NCBI GenBank assembly: GCA_035610835.1
Contig: CM069448.1
Span: 31,715,583 to 31,779,582, forward strand
DNA length: 64,000 nt
Direction of reading: 5' to 3'
Origin: Ophiura sarsii
Taxonomy: Eukaryota; Echinodermata; Ophiuroidea; Amphilepidida; Ophiuridae
Shown here: positions 30,401 to 41,229 of the stretch, one piece after another
How positions within the stretch are numbered: position 1 is the first letter of the stretch
Layout: every line of letters begins with the position of its first letter
Translations under genes and position numbers: made by a program
The notes under the pieces: generated by a model
Database searches by the model: none
What the model was told of the DNA's origin: nothing
The model's input: only the letters and a program-made list of their open reading frames with translations

Positions 30401-32629
30401 TGAAAGTTTCAATCGTTTTTCGATTGAAAAGTTTTCAATCTGTAGTAAAATATTGATATTTTCAAGCCTACATATTGATATTTTCGTACACACGAATAAA
30501 TGCCTTGCAATTGGAAGAACAATATCTTTGGGCTTTTTATTGACATTCTCCCAAAAAATTGTTCATGTGTAGTTGAGCCACCGGGAGAGTTGAACCACCC
30601 CCTATAACTCGAAAAGTAGTAACTTACTAAAATTTATATTGGCATATATTGTTATATAGCATCAATACGACATTCTTCGTGTTAAACTCTACTGTCATGT
30701 GTGCTCAGTATCAAAGATACCTAAACAAAATAATTTTTTTCACTTTTGAGTGAAAAATAGAAAAATAAATGTTTTGTCTTTTTTCCCATAGCAAGACTTA
30801 GAATATAATAGCGGTAATTTGTTTATTGAAGGGGGAATATATGACCATTATTTTAGAGAACTATTGTAAACTACCAAAAGTTCTACACCAGCCAGGATTG
30901 GGTTATTTACAAAATGGTCACCATGAGGAGAGTTGAGCCATTGGTCATGGGGAGAGTTGAGCATAGGGAAAACATGTAGTAACATTTTGATTTTTGGACT
31001 AAAGGTGAAAAATGTATAATAAATGAGAGAAAATGTTATGATAATAACAATTGAGCACCATATTTACTTTAAGGATTAATAAATCAAAAGTTGAAAAAAT
31101 AGGATTTTATTTTTTCACCAGCCATTGACTTATCGTGCTGGCTGAACTCTCCTGTAATGGTGGCTCAACTCTCCCATACTGTAGGGAGAGTTGAGCCACT
31201 TTACCATTTTTTTTCAATCCTTTTGTATAAATAAGCCTTAACTGCTATCCCAACTGTTATTGTTTCACAACGAAAACAACACTCTAAAGTTTATCTTACA
31301 CTAATTTTGTACAGGTTTGTACTTTTCTTCCGCATATGGTGACACAAAATATAAAAAATGGCTCAACTCTCCCGCATCTCCCCTACAGTTTTTTTGTGAA
31401 TTAATGTTCTTACTTGCCATTTAATTATGAAACAGTTTATGTTGCAGATCGAATCATTCGATGAAATGTATAAATATCCAATCCGAAGAGTTATGAAACC
31501 AATATGACCTCCTAACTGCGCATGTGTGGAATTCAATCTTTTCTAGACTGACTCTTTAGTCCAGATTGACGGTACAAACACACGTGTAGAGTGCAGTAAT
31601 ATGTATCAATCTTTTCCAGATTGACTCAAAGATACGAGCTTTTATCATGTTTTCAATCTTAAATATATCTAAAGTAAAAAGATTGAGAAAAAAATTCAAT
31701 CTGTGAAAAACGGATATTTTCAATCTTTTGATTTAAGAGAGTATACCCAAATCGTTCTAAATAACTCAAAGAAACAAGATGCACTTCAATTATTCTCAAA
31801 GAACATACCGGTATGTATATGTAGCTCCAGAGCATGTCACATATGATTTCAACCTATACAGGGTGAGTCAAAAAGAAGTTGATCGGGAATGAATATTTGT
31901 TTAAAAATAGACCAAACAAAATTTTCAAACCAATGAGGCACGTATTCAAAGAGCAACTTATTCCGCTCATATGACAAAAGGAATCATTGAAATCGATCAA
32001 TTATATCAGGAGCTATGCCTGTTTTAATAAAAGAACCCCTTTTTTTAGCTGTCCACGGAACGCCTAATTCTCTTGAAATCTATCCACTCTAAGTGGGCAG
32101 CAAAATGATTGCTGATGTTTGTCCTCTAAGGTGTCTTAATTGTTTTAAATGGGCCTTCAAAGTGTGATCATTTTCTTATTGTTGTCACTGATTTTTTAAT
32201 TTCATGCACACCATTCCCACCTGTGTTTGAAACTCCCGGGCTTTAATCTTATTTGAATATGAATGCCCGTGTGTACATTTTGCTGCCCACTTAGAGTGGA
32301 TAGATTATAAAATGTTGAGCTTGCTGAGGAGAAATGAGCAAACATGAGCTTTCTTCTTAAACAAAAATTCCAATTTTGATGGAGAAAAATGGAAAAATCT
32401 AATCATTTATTTTGGAATAACTTGACTTGAAAAAAATCTTGAGACATTTGGTATAGGTCTATACTTTTAAAGATATGATAACAATATTACATTCATTATT
32501 ATTTTCCTTATTCTTGAGAATCTTTAATATTTGGTTGAATCTAAATATGTTTACTTTTTTATTTTTCACTTTCAGATGGACGAAATGAGTACCAAGCTGA
32601 CTGATTTAGAGGACTGTGATTGTGCTTGA
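27323..32629 (+). CDS. Small secreted coiled-coil peptide with CVGGC and CDC motifs, 3 exons
   Basis: Exons 27323-27425, 30007-30098 and 32576-32629 join to 82 codons. Residues 1-29 form a signal peptide (core LTLVLIAFALIL, then TPREVES). The secreted part starts QVISERRNCVGGC, including a dibasic RR. The next 29 residues place L, L, L, A, V, M, M, L, L at strict 4-3 spacing, a perfect a/d heptad that stays in register across the exon 2/3 junction. It ends DLEDCDCA. The four cysteines flanking the helix suggest disulfide-linked oligomers. Splice sites are canonical (GAAC|GTAAGT, AACAG|GACG, CAG|GTGAGG, TTTCAG|ATGG). No family was recognised. It resembles only the oligomerisation segment that precedes lectin or fibrinogen-like domains, which are absent here. 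Confidence 0.78.
27952..28495. mobile_element. Tc1/mariner-type non-autonomous element, TA target site
   Basis: Flanking TA dinucleotides enclose CAGTGTGGTTCAATAAAACG and the inverted CGTTTTATTGAACCACACTG. TIRs are ~40 bp, with further inverted pairing inward (TGTCCACGGGT against ACCCGTGGACA). It is 544 bp with no transposase, in intron 1 of the secreted-peptide gene. Confidence 0.92.
28810..28870. repeat. Poly-G / poly-C tract
   Basis: A run of about 20 G followed by CACTGTG and a run of C precedes TTACGCCACTGC, an end similar to hAT-type TACGCCACTG termini at 39833 and 58926. It may be a remnant of a related element. Confidence 0.6.
29409..29760 (-). mobile_element. TTAAAGGTAGATG MITE, copy D
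   Basis: It starts TTAAAGGTAGATGACCCGAT and ends GGAACATCTACCTTTAA, 352 bp, with GGTGGTAACCACC near the middle. It belongs to the family of 10472, 15671 and 16641 and lies in intron 1 of the secreted-peptide gene. Confidence 0.9.
30007..30098 (+). CDS. Secreted-peptide gene, exon 2 (CVGGC and first half of coiled coil)
   Basis: 92 bp, phase 1 to 0, between TGTAAACAG| and ACAG|GTGAGG. It encodes RRNCVGGCTREEHLQSRLDD then LRRDATIVGRQ. The 62 bp after its donor separate it from the nested element at 30161-31743. Confidence 0.8.
30161..31743. mobile_element. TACTCTCTTAA TIR element with dense TCAATC/GATTGA motifs
   Basis: TACTCTCTTAATTCCAAAGA with TTGAAAAT and its inverted counterpart TTTTCAATCTTTTGATTTAA followed by GAGAGTA are flanked by TA. 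Both subterminal regions (30175-30440 and 31530-31735) carry TCAATC or GATTGA about every 10-25 bp in both orientations. The core is interrupted by another element at 30572-31383. It sits in intron 2 of the secreted-peptide gene. Confidence 0.82.
30572..31383. mobile_element. Nested TA-flanked element with GGGAGAGTTGAGCCA repeats
   Basis: The ends are GTTGAGCCACCGGGAGAGTT and ATGGCTCAACTCTCCC plus GCATCTCCCC, each next to TA. GAGAGTTGAGC recurs inside (about 30936, 30953, 31189) and inverted (about 31145, 31166). There is no transposase ORF. It belongs with the GGGGAG-ended elements at 33768-41090 and 42440-43185 by style. Confidence 0.72.
31859..31895 (+). repeat. Single mariner-like terminus
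   Basis: TACAGGGTGAGTCAAAAAGA is a typical left end of IS630/mariner elements. A matching right end was not found before 32576, so this is probably a fragment. Confidence 0.5.
32083..32305. mobile_element. MITE with 29-bp near-perfect TIRs
   Basis: TCTATCCACTCTAAGTGGGC followed by AGCAAAATG is mirrored exactly by CATTTTGCT then GCCCACTTAGAGTGGATAGA. The total is 223 bp, in intron 2 of the secreted-peptide gene, 270 bp before exon 3. The perfect arms imply a recent insertion. Confidence 0.88.
32576..32629 (+). CDS. Secreted-peptide gene, exon 3 (end of coiled coil and stop)
   Basis: It encodes MDEMSTKLTDLEDCDCA and then TGA, after the pyrimidine-rich acceptor TTTTCACTTTCAG. The heptad leucines and methionines continue from exon 2 without a break, which supports this junction. 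Confidence 0.8.
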   Translation: MDEMSTKLTDLEDCDCA

Positions 32630-32830
32630 CGATGCGCTTTTTGAGAAAAAAATAAGGCTATATATCTTGTTGTACGGAATAACCCGCGTATACTTACATT
32701 CTATACAACGCAGTTTAAGTGTTATGACTATGAGCATGCGCACATCAATTACGGGACACCCGCACTGTAAACATGGTGTCTTCAATGGCGACTTTTTGAA
32801 GCCAGGTCTTGCAAATAACGTGTCTTAAAC

Positions 32831-32836
32831 AATAAA
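32831..32836 (+). terminator. Candidate polyadenylation signal AATAAA
   Basis: AATAAATAAAAA lies about 200 bp after the stop of the secreted-peptide gene. It is the first AATAAA downstream apart from one overlapping TGAGAAAAAAATAAGG, so cleavage is expected near 32850. Confidence 0.6.
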
Positions 32837-32869
32837 TAAAAATGTTTGGATGACACGAGCTAAGAGACA

Positions 32870-33195
32870 GGGCAATTGAGACACGTATGAGATACGTCTT
32901 CAAGAAAGTCATGTCTAGCCAGACACAAACTCAAGATATGTCTCAAAATTGGCTTCAATAGACATGTCATATATTTTAGACGTGTCTTGCATGCAGATAC
33001 TTCTTTGTCTGCGGGACATCTTGTATAGAGACGTGACTCTGTGTTCTGGAGACATGTCTCAAAACTCGCTTTACCAGACATGTCTTGGTTTGTGTCTTCA
33101 GCCAAATATTTTGCTATGTTATTATATTGTTTATGTCACGTTTATTTGCAAGACATGACTTCAGCGCCAAGACACCTTTTTTACAGTGTAGCAAG
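32870..33195. repeat. AGACATGTCT-rich segment
   Basis: GTCTC, GACATGTC and AGACATGTCT words recur in both orientations. Two perfect AGACATGTCT palindromes lie at 33050-33059 and 33076-33085. It follows the secreted-peptide gene directly. Confidence 0.6.
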
Positions 33196-33359
33196 ACATT
33201 GGCAAAAAAAATAAAGGGAACGCAATACCATAACTCCTATTTTAAAAACTTGTAGGCCTAAAGGTCATAATATTTTGATATACAAAATGGAGATTCCTAT
33301 TTTAATTAATAAGGTTGATGAATATGATAATCATATCAAGATATAGCTATCGGCTTCTC

Positions 33360-33430
33360 TCGACCGTATAAGCGGTTGATAGGTCGCACTAACGACCGAA
33401 AGGTTTGGGGTTCGAATCCCAGGAGTAAAT
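33360..33430 (+). other. tRNA-like 3' half (B box GGTTCGAATCC)
   Basis: GGGGTTCGAATCCC is a perfect T-arm with loop. GGTCG..CGACC could be an anticodon-like stem but the loop is one base short, and no acceptor stem closes. It is a tRNA-derived remnant rather than a functional gene. Confidence 0.4.
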
Positions 33431-33884
33431 AATTGTGTTAAATAACATTGTGGCTTTCTTTGGATTTTTTGTATTATTTATTTTCGACTTTTTTAAATGT
33501 TAAAAAAAAAGGTTTTTAGTGCTAAAACAGTAACTGAGTATGAGCTTCATTTACGATCAACTGGGTTTACAATGGGCGGTCCATCTGCGTAACTGCATGC
33601 ATCGTCCTACGCAGCGGGTGAATGATAAAAATCATAAAAACATAATATATATATGGCTCTATTTTACATTATTGAGATGTAGGCTATTTATATTACTCGG
33701 AATAAACGGCTCGATTTCAACATTATCCAATCTGTGTCTCTTTTAGTCTGTTACATTTTCTTGTTTAGGGGAGGATGGGGCAACTGGTCCGGTCAAGCAT
33801 ATTTCATGATATAAAAGCTTAAAGCTCGTGTAAATATTTATGGAATTGCTATGAAAATATCACCCATGTAACCATTGTGTAACT

Positions 33885-34322
33885 CAAGCATGTGCAACCT
33901 TTTCTACCACACGGGCCGCATTGTGATTTTGAGATCTATTCACGGGCCGCAGTGATTGTCAAACATACCAAAACACGTCCGGAGGAGGAGTAATAGGGAG
34001 AGGGGAAGTCCATGATTGCTCATGGAATACTCGCTTCTCTTCGTGTAATTTCCTCTTTATACTCGCTGTTGCTGCTGCAAGCGCCATTTTAACCAGGATT
34101 TTATTACGCAATCACGCCGTGAGTTATATTTTCTAAACGCAGCGCATCACCCTACTAATTATAAGGGAGCACACCACTAAATCAATTCGCCATTTGTGTA
34201 AAACTAGAGAGTTCCGGTTAAAACGGGCCGCATCAAAGGGAATTTTAAGATGGCTTCGCGGGCCGCAGATTAGAGGTCGGCGGGCCGCATGTGGCCCGCG
34301 GGCCGCAGGTTGCACACGCTTG
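33885..34322. mobile_element. hAT-type MITE with perfect 8-bp target duplication
   Basis: GTGTAACT stands on both sides (33877-33884; 34323-34330). The TIRs are CAAGCATGTGCAACC and GGTTGCACACGCTTG, followed inward by CGGGCCGCA repeats typical of hAT non-autonomous elements. It is 438 bp. Confidence 0.93.
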
Positions 34323-34929
34323 GTGTAACTGTTTACTTATAACATATAATCAATGTTAAAAAATATCCAAACAAAAGGCCAATTACCACTAACTGAAAAC
34401 TTTACTTGGCACGGACCAGTTACTCCATCATTGGGGCAACTGGTCCTATATGTTCCAACGGTTAGAATACACAGAAATCATTGACTGACAACACGGTAAC
34501 TAGGCAGTATTTTCTTTATTTCCATATTATTTAACGTGTAAAAAGGATACAGGTCTCATGAAACCCATGTTTTATACAGTTTTCGTGGTTAACGTGTAAA
34601 AAGCAGTAATACTAATGGTGTACAAAGCAAGCGCAATTTTCGACTGCACGTTTATTAGATAAAACGGTATGAACCTAGTTAAATGGTTACATGGTTGTGA
34701 TATTCAGACGCCCCATACATTTGTCTATATATGGTCAACTCTCATGAAAATAGTGCAAATGAGATTTCAGAAGTTGAAGAAAAAAATTCTCTCCAATTTT
34801 ATTTATTACACTATTTTTTAATAGTAGACATGTACTGGATACTAGATTTAAAATTTTGTGAACAACACTCATTGCATTTTTGTACAATATAACGTTGAAT
34901 TTATATTATAATATCACTTGTTTGCAGCT

Positions 34930-37900
34930 TTTGCTCCATGTTTATTACGTTATATACTTCCTATCAGCTCTAAATCAGAACGAGTTTACAAACTGTGATG
35001 CCAAAAACACAAAATTATAGTTACGAAAGCATACTTCTACCAATTACAGCGAACAAAATGCAATGTAATTTTGTAAATTGCAAGTATTATGAATTGTTTT
35101 TGGTCTTCACATCACTGTTTGAACCTCAGCTTTAAAACTAAAAAAATGAACGGTTTTCCAAAATGAATATCTTTGTGCAAAGTATAAAATATATCTTTAA
35201 TCGTATCTTTTTCCAAGCGTTATAATGTGTTTTTAAAAGTTAGCTCAGAAACAATAAATATTATGCTTTACCAAAAACGCTGGCATTGGTATTCGGACTT
35301 TATGGGGTGGGTAACGTAATAAACATATACAAACACATGTAAACAAATATATTCAACATCGACCAAGTCAGTTTATTTTGTACACAGACATATCTTGTAA
35401 ATGGTATTTTAGTAAAAGTTAGGTTGCCTAAAGTCCACTAAAAGACAGTTCTATATATTGTCGACTTGCTCTTTTGATGTAGGGTAAATATGGTGAATAA
35501 CGTAATAAACATGGTCACTAAATCGACAGATGTAACATGGCACTTAACAGATATGTTGTTAGACCATGACATTATTACCTTTATGTAAATTTAAATAGCA
35601 CTAAATATTGAATAGCCTTTTATCTCTTAAAATTAGTAAGATATTGATTTGTTTTATTTAAAATGATGGTAGTAGAATTGTTAATATGATTGTACTCTGA
35701 TGACCTTTTTGTCTCCACTGTTGCATTTGGTTCTGCCGGTATCGCCATTGGTTTTTTGCACTGTGTGGCACATATTTCTGTTTAATAAAGATAACAAAAA
35801 CAAAACAAAGTTAATGACATATATTGCAGCTGTTTCAGCTAGGTATACCGTATTTATTCACACAATTATACGAATTGGTTTATTACGTTATCCAATAGCC
35901 ATAGAACTATGCATCATTGAAGCATGCAAACAAATGAGATTGTGTCAGTATGTGAGACAATATGTATGTACACTAAGTTAACATTCATAAACACATAATA
36001 AATGTTGAATCACTATGAACAGGGTGCAATTATGGAAAGTTTATTACGTTGTCCATTATAAGGTGGTTTCAGTCCTCACATAGAATAGTCCACATATTAC
36101 AATTATAACATTGGATACAATGTATGATACTCAAGTACATCAATCATGAAAGTTACTGAATTGACGCCAACATTGACATGAGACTAGACAATGAGGTTGG
36201 TTACGTTATCCCGTTTATTACGTTATTGGCAAATGCAACAGTGCTAATGCTGGCTTATAACGTATATACAAAGCAATCAATGAAGATGTTAACGATACCT
36301 ACTGCATTTCTTCACATTATTAACCCCATTCTGATATCATAGGTCCATTTTCAATGTGCTTAAGAGATCTATAATGACTTCAACTGTCATTCAGCTTAAT
36401 GTTCATATTACTTACAAGAAAAAATGAGGAATTCTTACCATTCGTCGTGGTTTTTTTGCATTGTACTTTCATCGAGTATCCCCCATGCATGCCTGCGAAA
36501 AGGGCCTGCCACGCCTATCTTTGTTTAATACAGTCGTAGAGAGCAGCTGTCACTCTGTCGATTTATTCGACAACGTAATAAACGATAACGTAGTAAACGT
36601 TTTTCGTACTCAAAGTACCATGTAGACGATCTGGAAAGAGCTAGCGAGTGTTCCAAGTAACCACATAGTCTATGTATATGTATCAAATTGGTTTTTAACC
36701 AAAAAGTGTGTTTTGATACAAAGTTCGGGAGAAATCTCAACAACGTAATAAACATCCTTAACAAGGTCGCATGCTTTGCAGCATTTTGATTTCTTCTCAA
36801 GGTCAGACATGCTGCTATAGATTTTTAATAATATTATTTTCCAACACCCATATTCTTTTAGATTCAGAATATGTACATTTAAATGTTTAAATGTTAATTT
36901 TGAACAATGTTGATCCTCAATATGTCGCAGGTAACGTAATAAACATCAACATCTCGGACAACATATATGAAACTGAAACAGGTAAACATCGTAAAAGATG
37001 TGCATTTTTTTTCTATCCATGGAATATCGCTATATGTTCCCTACAAATTATGACATATCTTGTAGAAAATGGTGCCCTATTTGTATTGTAATTAATAAAG
37101 GCAAAATATACATTTATGCTGCGGACATGGAAATTTCGCTAATTTGGGGTATATGAGGGCATTTTTTTGAGTGAAAACACGTTCAGAAGTATATCAAAGT
37201 TTATAGATCCAAGTAGAAAACATCAATATCTATCTAGAAAAGAAGTTTTTCAAGCAAGAAAACATTGCATAACACAGAAATGGACCAAAGACATCAAAAA
37301 GTTCATTTTGCACTGTTTTCATGAGAGTTAACCATATACCCCTTTCTTTAATGATTTTATTTACTTCATATAATCATCATTTGTACTTATAATAAACCAT
37401 CTTGATATTTAGCCAGCTTTTCATGTTACAGGGGAAGTTAGTCAATATGACAATGATGACCCAACGGTTAATATACAAAAAAACAGTGGATAAAATACAT
37501 AAATCATGATATTTCGTCATAGTAAATACCTTTACAGACACCATTCAAAATATAATAAAGATGTAATTCATAATACCGAGGTTTTAAACCATTCTAAAGC
37601 AATTCATGTCATATTGTAATCCTTCAATATCAGAAATAGTGGTGTTAGACCCGAAATGCCCCAAAATGTCTGAGAACTAGAAAGAATGTGAATTGTTTTA
37701 TATTCTATTCACATTTCAATACCGAGTCATGTTTTATTGACACTAACAACTAATTTTCAAAATGAATTTTACAATTTTGATTAAGTTTTTGCAGGCGGAC
37801 CAGTTGCCCCATACCCCTTCGGACCACTTGCCCCAACAAATGACGTAGCACTTTGTCGAGATGAAACATTATTCAAACACGCCTGTGACGTAATAAATTT
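34930..37900. repeat. Dispersed AACGTAATAAAC motif, about ten copies in 3 kb
   Basis: Copies are at about 34940, 35311, 35496, 35879, 36040, 36212, 36571, 36587 (one mismatch), 36741, 36931 and, shorter, 37887. Both orientations occur. A consensus is (G/A/C)AACGTAATAAACAT. The intervening DNA is unrelated, so this is not a tandem array. Confidence 0.8.
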
Positions 37901-38639
37901 TACGCCAAAATGTTTTAAAACATACCACCATTGTCATAATAATCAATAACTCCAATACATTTCAGAAAAAGGCAAAACTGCATTTTTGTTTTTAGCCATT
38001 ACACAGATTTCTGTAGCCAGCGAGTATCTTTGAATTCGCAAATATTACGGCGTTCGGGTCCTACAAGAAGACGAGTGTCTTTAGATAAAATAAGAAATGG
38101 TGTACTTTGTTTTTTGCAAATTCATAAACTAATATTAACTCTACCAAATGAATACCCGTGATAATGATTTAAGTTGAAGCATTCTTTAAATGATAATATT
38201 GATCGAAAATTCAAACCACCAATGTCCCAAGTTAGCAATATGCGCCATTTTACGGTCATTTCAACCACAACCTATGTTTTAATCATATTTCGGAAAGTCC
38301 CTAAGCACACTACAATATAGCACCCATCAAATGCAATATGCACAAGGGCGTCCCCAGCCCCTTTTCATTGGGGGGTGTAAAGGTCATCAATTGCCGACAG
38401 AGCCATTTGTGCCGACAAAAAAAAAATTCGGCTCGCTTCGCTCGCCGGAATTCATACCCGCATATTTCAGTATGGATCGACTGTATGGTCAGGGGTGTCA
38501 ATCAGTTTTCAGACATGGGGGAGGGGAGGGGACACAAATTTGATAATGATAATTGAAATGTTAAATGAAACAGCGCGTAGCGCTGCTTTATTTAACTGTT
38601 TTGATAGGACTGTTTTGATAGGGGGGCACAAAACCTCAA

Positions 38640-39205
38640 GCCTTCTTGTTTATAAATCTTAAATATTGAAACGTTGAAACTAATACAATGCGCGCAAAAA
38701 CCTGCAGAAAAAATGCGCGCACAATTTTTCAGTTTTTGAACTAAAATGGTCATGGAAAACTGTCCTGAAGCTTTCTTGAAGCGCGCAAAAATTGGCATTT
38801 CTAACACTTAAATAGTCAAGTATGACGTTTTTGACGGTTTGATATTGCATAGTTACACATGTATCAAGTCCTGATCCAAGCCGTATGGTTTGAGGGCCAT
38901 TATAATGTTAAAACCTGTAGAAAATATGTGCGTGGAGCGCGCAAAATTTTTCAGTTTTTAAACTTCTGATACTATAAATTAAGCTTAAATAATGAAACAT
39001 TGAAACTAATACGCGCGAAGCGCGCAAAATTTTGCATTTCTAACACTTAAAGGGTCCAGTATAACGTTTTTAACGTCACCCATATAATATTTGGTTTGGT
39101 TCGAGACCATTATAATGTTGATACCTGTAGAAAGAATGCGCGCAAAGCGCAAAAAGATTTTCAGTTTTTAAGCTAAAATGGTCATGGAAAACTTTCCTGA
39201 AGCCA
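38640..39205. repeat. Two-to-three-fold repeat with GCGCGC blocks
   Basis: The series ATTGAAACTAATAC, AATTTTTCAGTTTTT, GCATTTCTAACACTTAAA and CCATTATAATGTT recurs with spacing near 250 bp. Each unit carries an (A)TGCGCGCAAAGCGC-type GC palindrome in AT-rich surroundings. Confidence 0.7.
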
Positions 39206-39385
39206 TCTTGTTTTTGTTGAATAATGCTAACAAAACATGGTCAAATGTTCAGTATAGGAATGATAGGCCTACAGCCTGGATGTCCGACATCGACATAGAC
39301 CTATTATTATAGGCCTACCATTACGTGAGATATCGATTGTGCCCCTGATGCACACACAAAACATGTGCTTATTGTCTTAATTTAA

Positions 39386-39833
39386 CAGTGGCGTAACTAG
39401 ACTTTTTCATTTGGTGGGGGCAAGAAGGGGCAGTGACTTGAATTGGGGGGGGCTCCTAAGAATTATTGAGTCATGAGATGCGCGCGCAGCGTGCGAAAAT
39501 TTTCGACTTTACAGCTATTTTTTGGACGATTGAGCTACATTTTGGCTCTAAACAAGCTTGTACCAAAGAATATTTAATTTTGGGAAGACATATGCGCGCG
39601 TAGCGCGCGAAAATTTTTCATATGTGTACTTTTGACCATCATAATTCCATGATTCCTTTCGTCAAATGAACCGACAGTGCCAATCTCAACCGACATGATG
39701 CCATTATTGGGGGGATTTAGTGTGTTGTTTGTAAATTTCATTTACAGTCGTACTTGATTTCATTTGGGGGGCAAGCGGGGCGGGGGGGGGGGGGCAAGGG
39801 TTCCAAGTGGGGCCCCCGCTGGCTACGCCACTG
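39386..39833 (+). mobile_element. hAT-type element CAGTGGCGTAACTAG, copy 1
   Basis: The ends are CAGTGGCGTAACTAG and GGCTACGCCACTG. It is 448 bp with GCGCGCGTAGCGCGCGAAAA inside. It is the same family as 58466-58926 in opposite orientation. The flanks CTTAATTTAA and CTTAATTATA look like a worn target duplication. Confidence 0.88.
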
Positions 39834-40419
39834 CTTAATTATAATGATAATTTGCATTGTTCAAGTCGAAGTTAGGACAGAGTCTACTTATAAGTTCTTA
39901 CTTTGCATTGACATCTAAACGTTGGAGTTGGACTTTCTTTTTGCGATAGACTGATAGTGGGCTTGCAGAGTCTACAATCAGTACAATGAGAGCAATTGGC
40001 CTACATCAACTTAAATAATTATTGGCGAATTATTTAATATTTCGTAACCTATATGCCAACATGGCGACATTATTGACTTGGGTTTGCATTGACAACGACA
40101 ATGACATAGGCCTAGTTAGTATAATTAAAGGGCAATACAGGTCCCACACATTGCCCGTTAGGCCTAGCCTAGGCCTATACTATTCCGACACAATTTTTTG
40201 CGTATCTTGACAATGAGCAAATCAAAGACTTGGGCCTAGGTTGTTCATGTGCGCCGACACAAAATCTCATAAAAAATGGGCTCGTTCACAGTGCCTACAA
40301 ATTCATATGCCTACATTGCCTTTGTTCATTTATGATTTGTTTTGTGTTAACATAACATATATGCCGACACAACATTATCATTTGCGCATACGATAATTGT
40401 TATAGGGCTTTCTTCCCCT

Positions 40420-40516
40420 TTTCCTTTCTTTCTTTCCTCTTTCCTTTCTCTTTCTTTCTTTCTTTTTTCTTTCTTTCTTTCTTTTTTCCTCTTTCCTTTC
40501 CCTTTTCCTTTCTTTT

Positions 40517-40568
<52 letters not shown>

Positions 40569-40620
40569 TCCTTCTTTCTTTCCCTTTTCCTTTCTCTTTC
40601 CTTTCTCCCGTTTCTTCCCC
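40420..40620. repeat. CTTT/CCTTT microsatellite
   Basis: Almost pure CTTT and CCTTTT units cover 200 bp. The Lys/Glu/Arg-rich minus-strand ORFs here are artefacts of the repeat. Confidence 0.97.
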
Positions 40621-40673
40621 CTTCTTTTGATTTGCCCACAGCACCATAATTTTGCCGACAGATTTGATGAATG

Positions 40674-40722
40674 GGGGGGTGTGACACCCCCCCACACCCC
40701 CCCCCCCCCCCCCCCCCCCCTC
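40674..40722. repeat. Poly-C tract
   Basis: GGGGGGGTGTGAC is followed by CCCCCCCACACCCCCCC and a run of about 25 C up to TCTGGGGACG. The same GTCCCCAG/CTGGGGAC edge occurs near 38349, so both may bound one insertion. Confidence 0.8.
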
Positions 40723-41229
40723 TGGGGACGCCTTTGAATATGCACCTAGCATATTAAGACGACTGTACTGCATGTATATATGTACTGTTGCATATCTGTC
40801 AATCATATAAAGTACATTAAACATGATCTTAACCCATCTTCATATATCGTCCATACTATCTGTGAATTTTCAATCAGTCACTCAAGGAGTTGGCTTCAAA
40901 GATCTGGAGAAAATCACATGTGTAAATACCCTAAAGTTCCAAATGTTTTGGATTGTAGAAGGTAAGGATATAATATGTCAAGTATCAACAAAAGTCGTAC
41001 TGTTCAAAAGAAAGCAGTATACCCATATACAATTACAAAATCCTTCATTTCGGACCACTTGCCCCACGGTCCAGTTGCCCCATGTTCCCCTATTTCTTTT
41101 TTTCCTTATAATTGGCGACCGGTATTTCATACAGATTGCATGAAAATAACTCACCGGGCGTGTTTTTGTGAATTAAACTGTCAGGGGAGAAAAACGGGTC
41201 AACTTTTGAGGGGGAAATCGGTCTCCGCA

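Larger units (their letters stand above)
33768..41090. mobile_element. 7.3-kb TA-flanked segment with GGGGAGGATGGGGCAACTGG termini
   Basis: The left end GGGGAGGATGGGGCAACTGG then TCC, preceded by TA, matches the inverted right end GGTCCAGTTGCCCC then ATGTTCCCC before TA. GGGGCAACTGGTCC-type motifs recur inside at ~34433 and ~37797. No transposase ORF is visible. It may be one large element filled by later insertions (33885, 39386, CTTT tract) or two merged copies. Confidence 0.6.

Noticed and set aside
33360..33430. Functional tRNA gene
   Set aside because: The T-arm is good, but the anticodon-like loop is one base short and the acceptor stem does not pair.
34133..34315. ORF with a PHAARRPLICGPRS-type peptide on the minus strand
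   Set aside because: It lies within the hAT-type MITE and reflects its GC-rich terminal repeats.
40347..40824. Lys/Glu/Arg-rich ORFs on the minus strand
   Set aside because: They are translation of a CTTT microsatellite in three frames.
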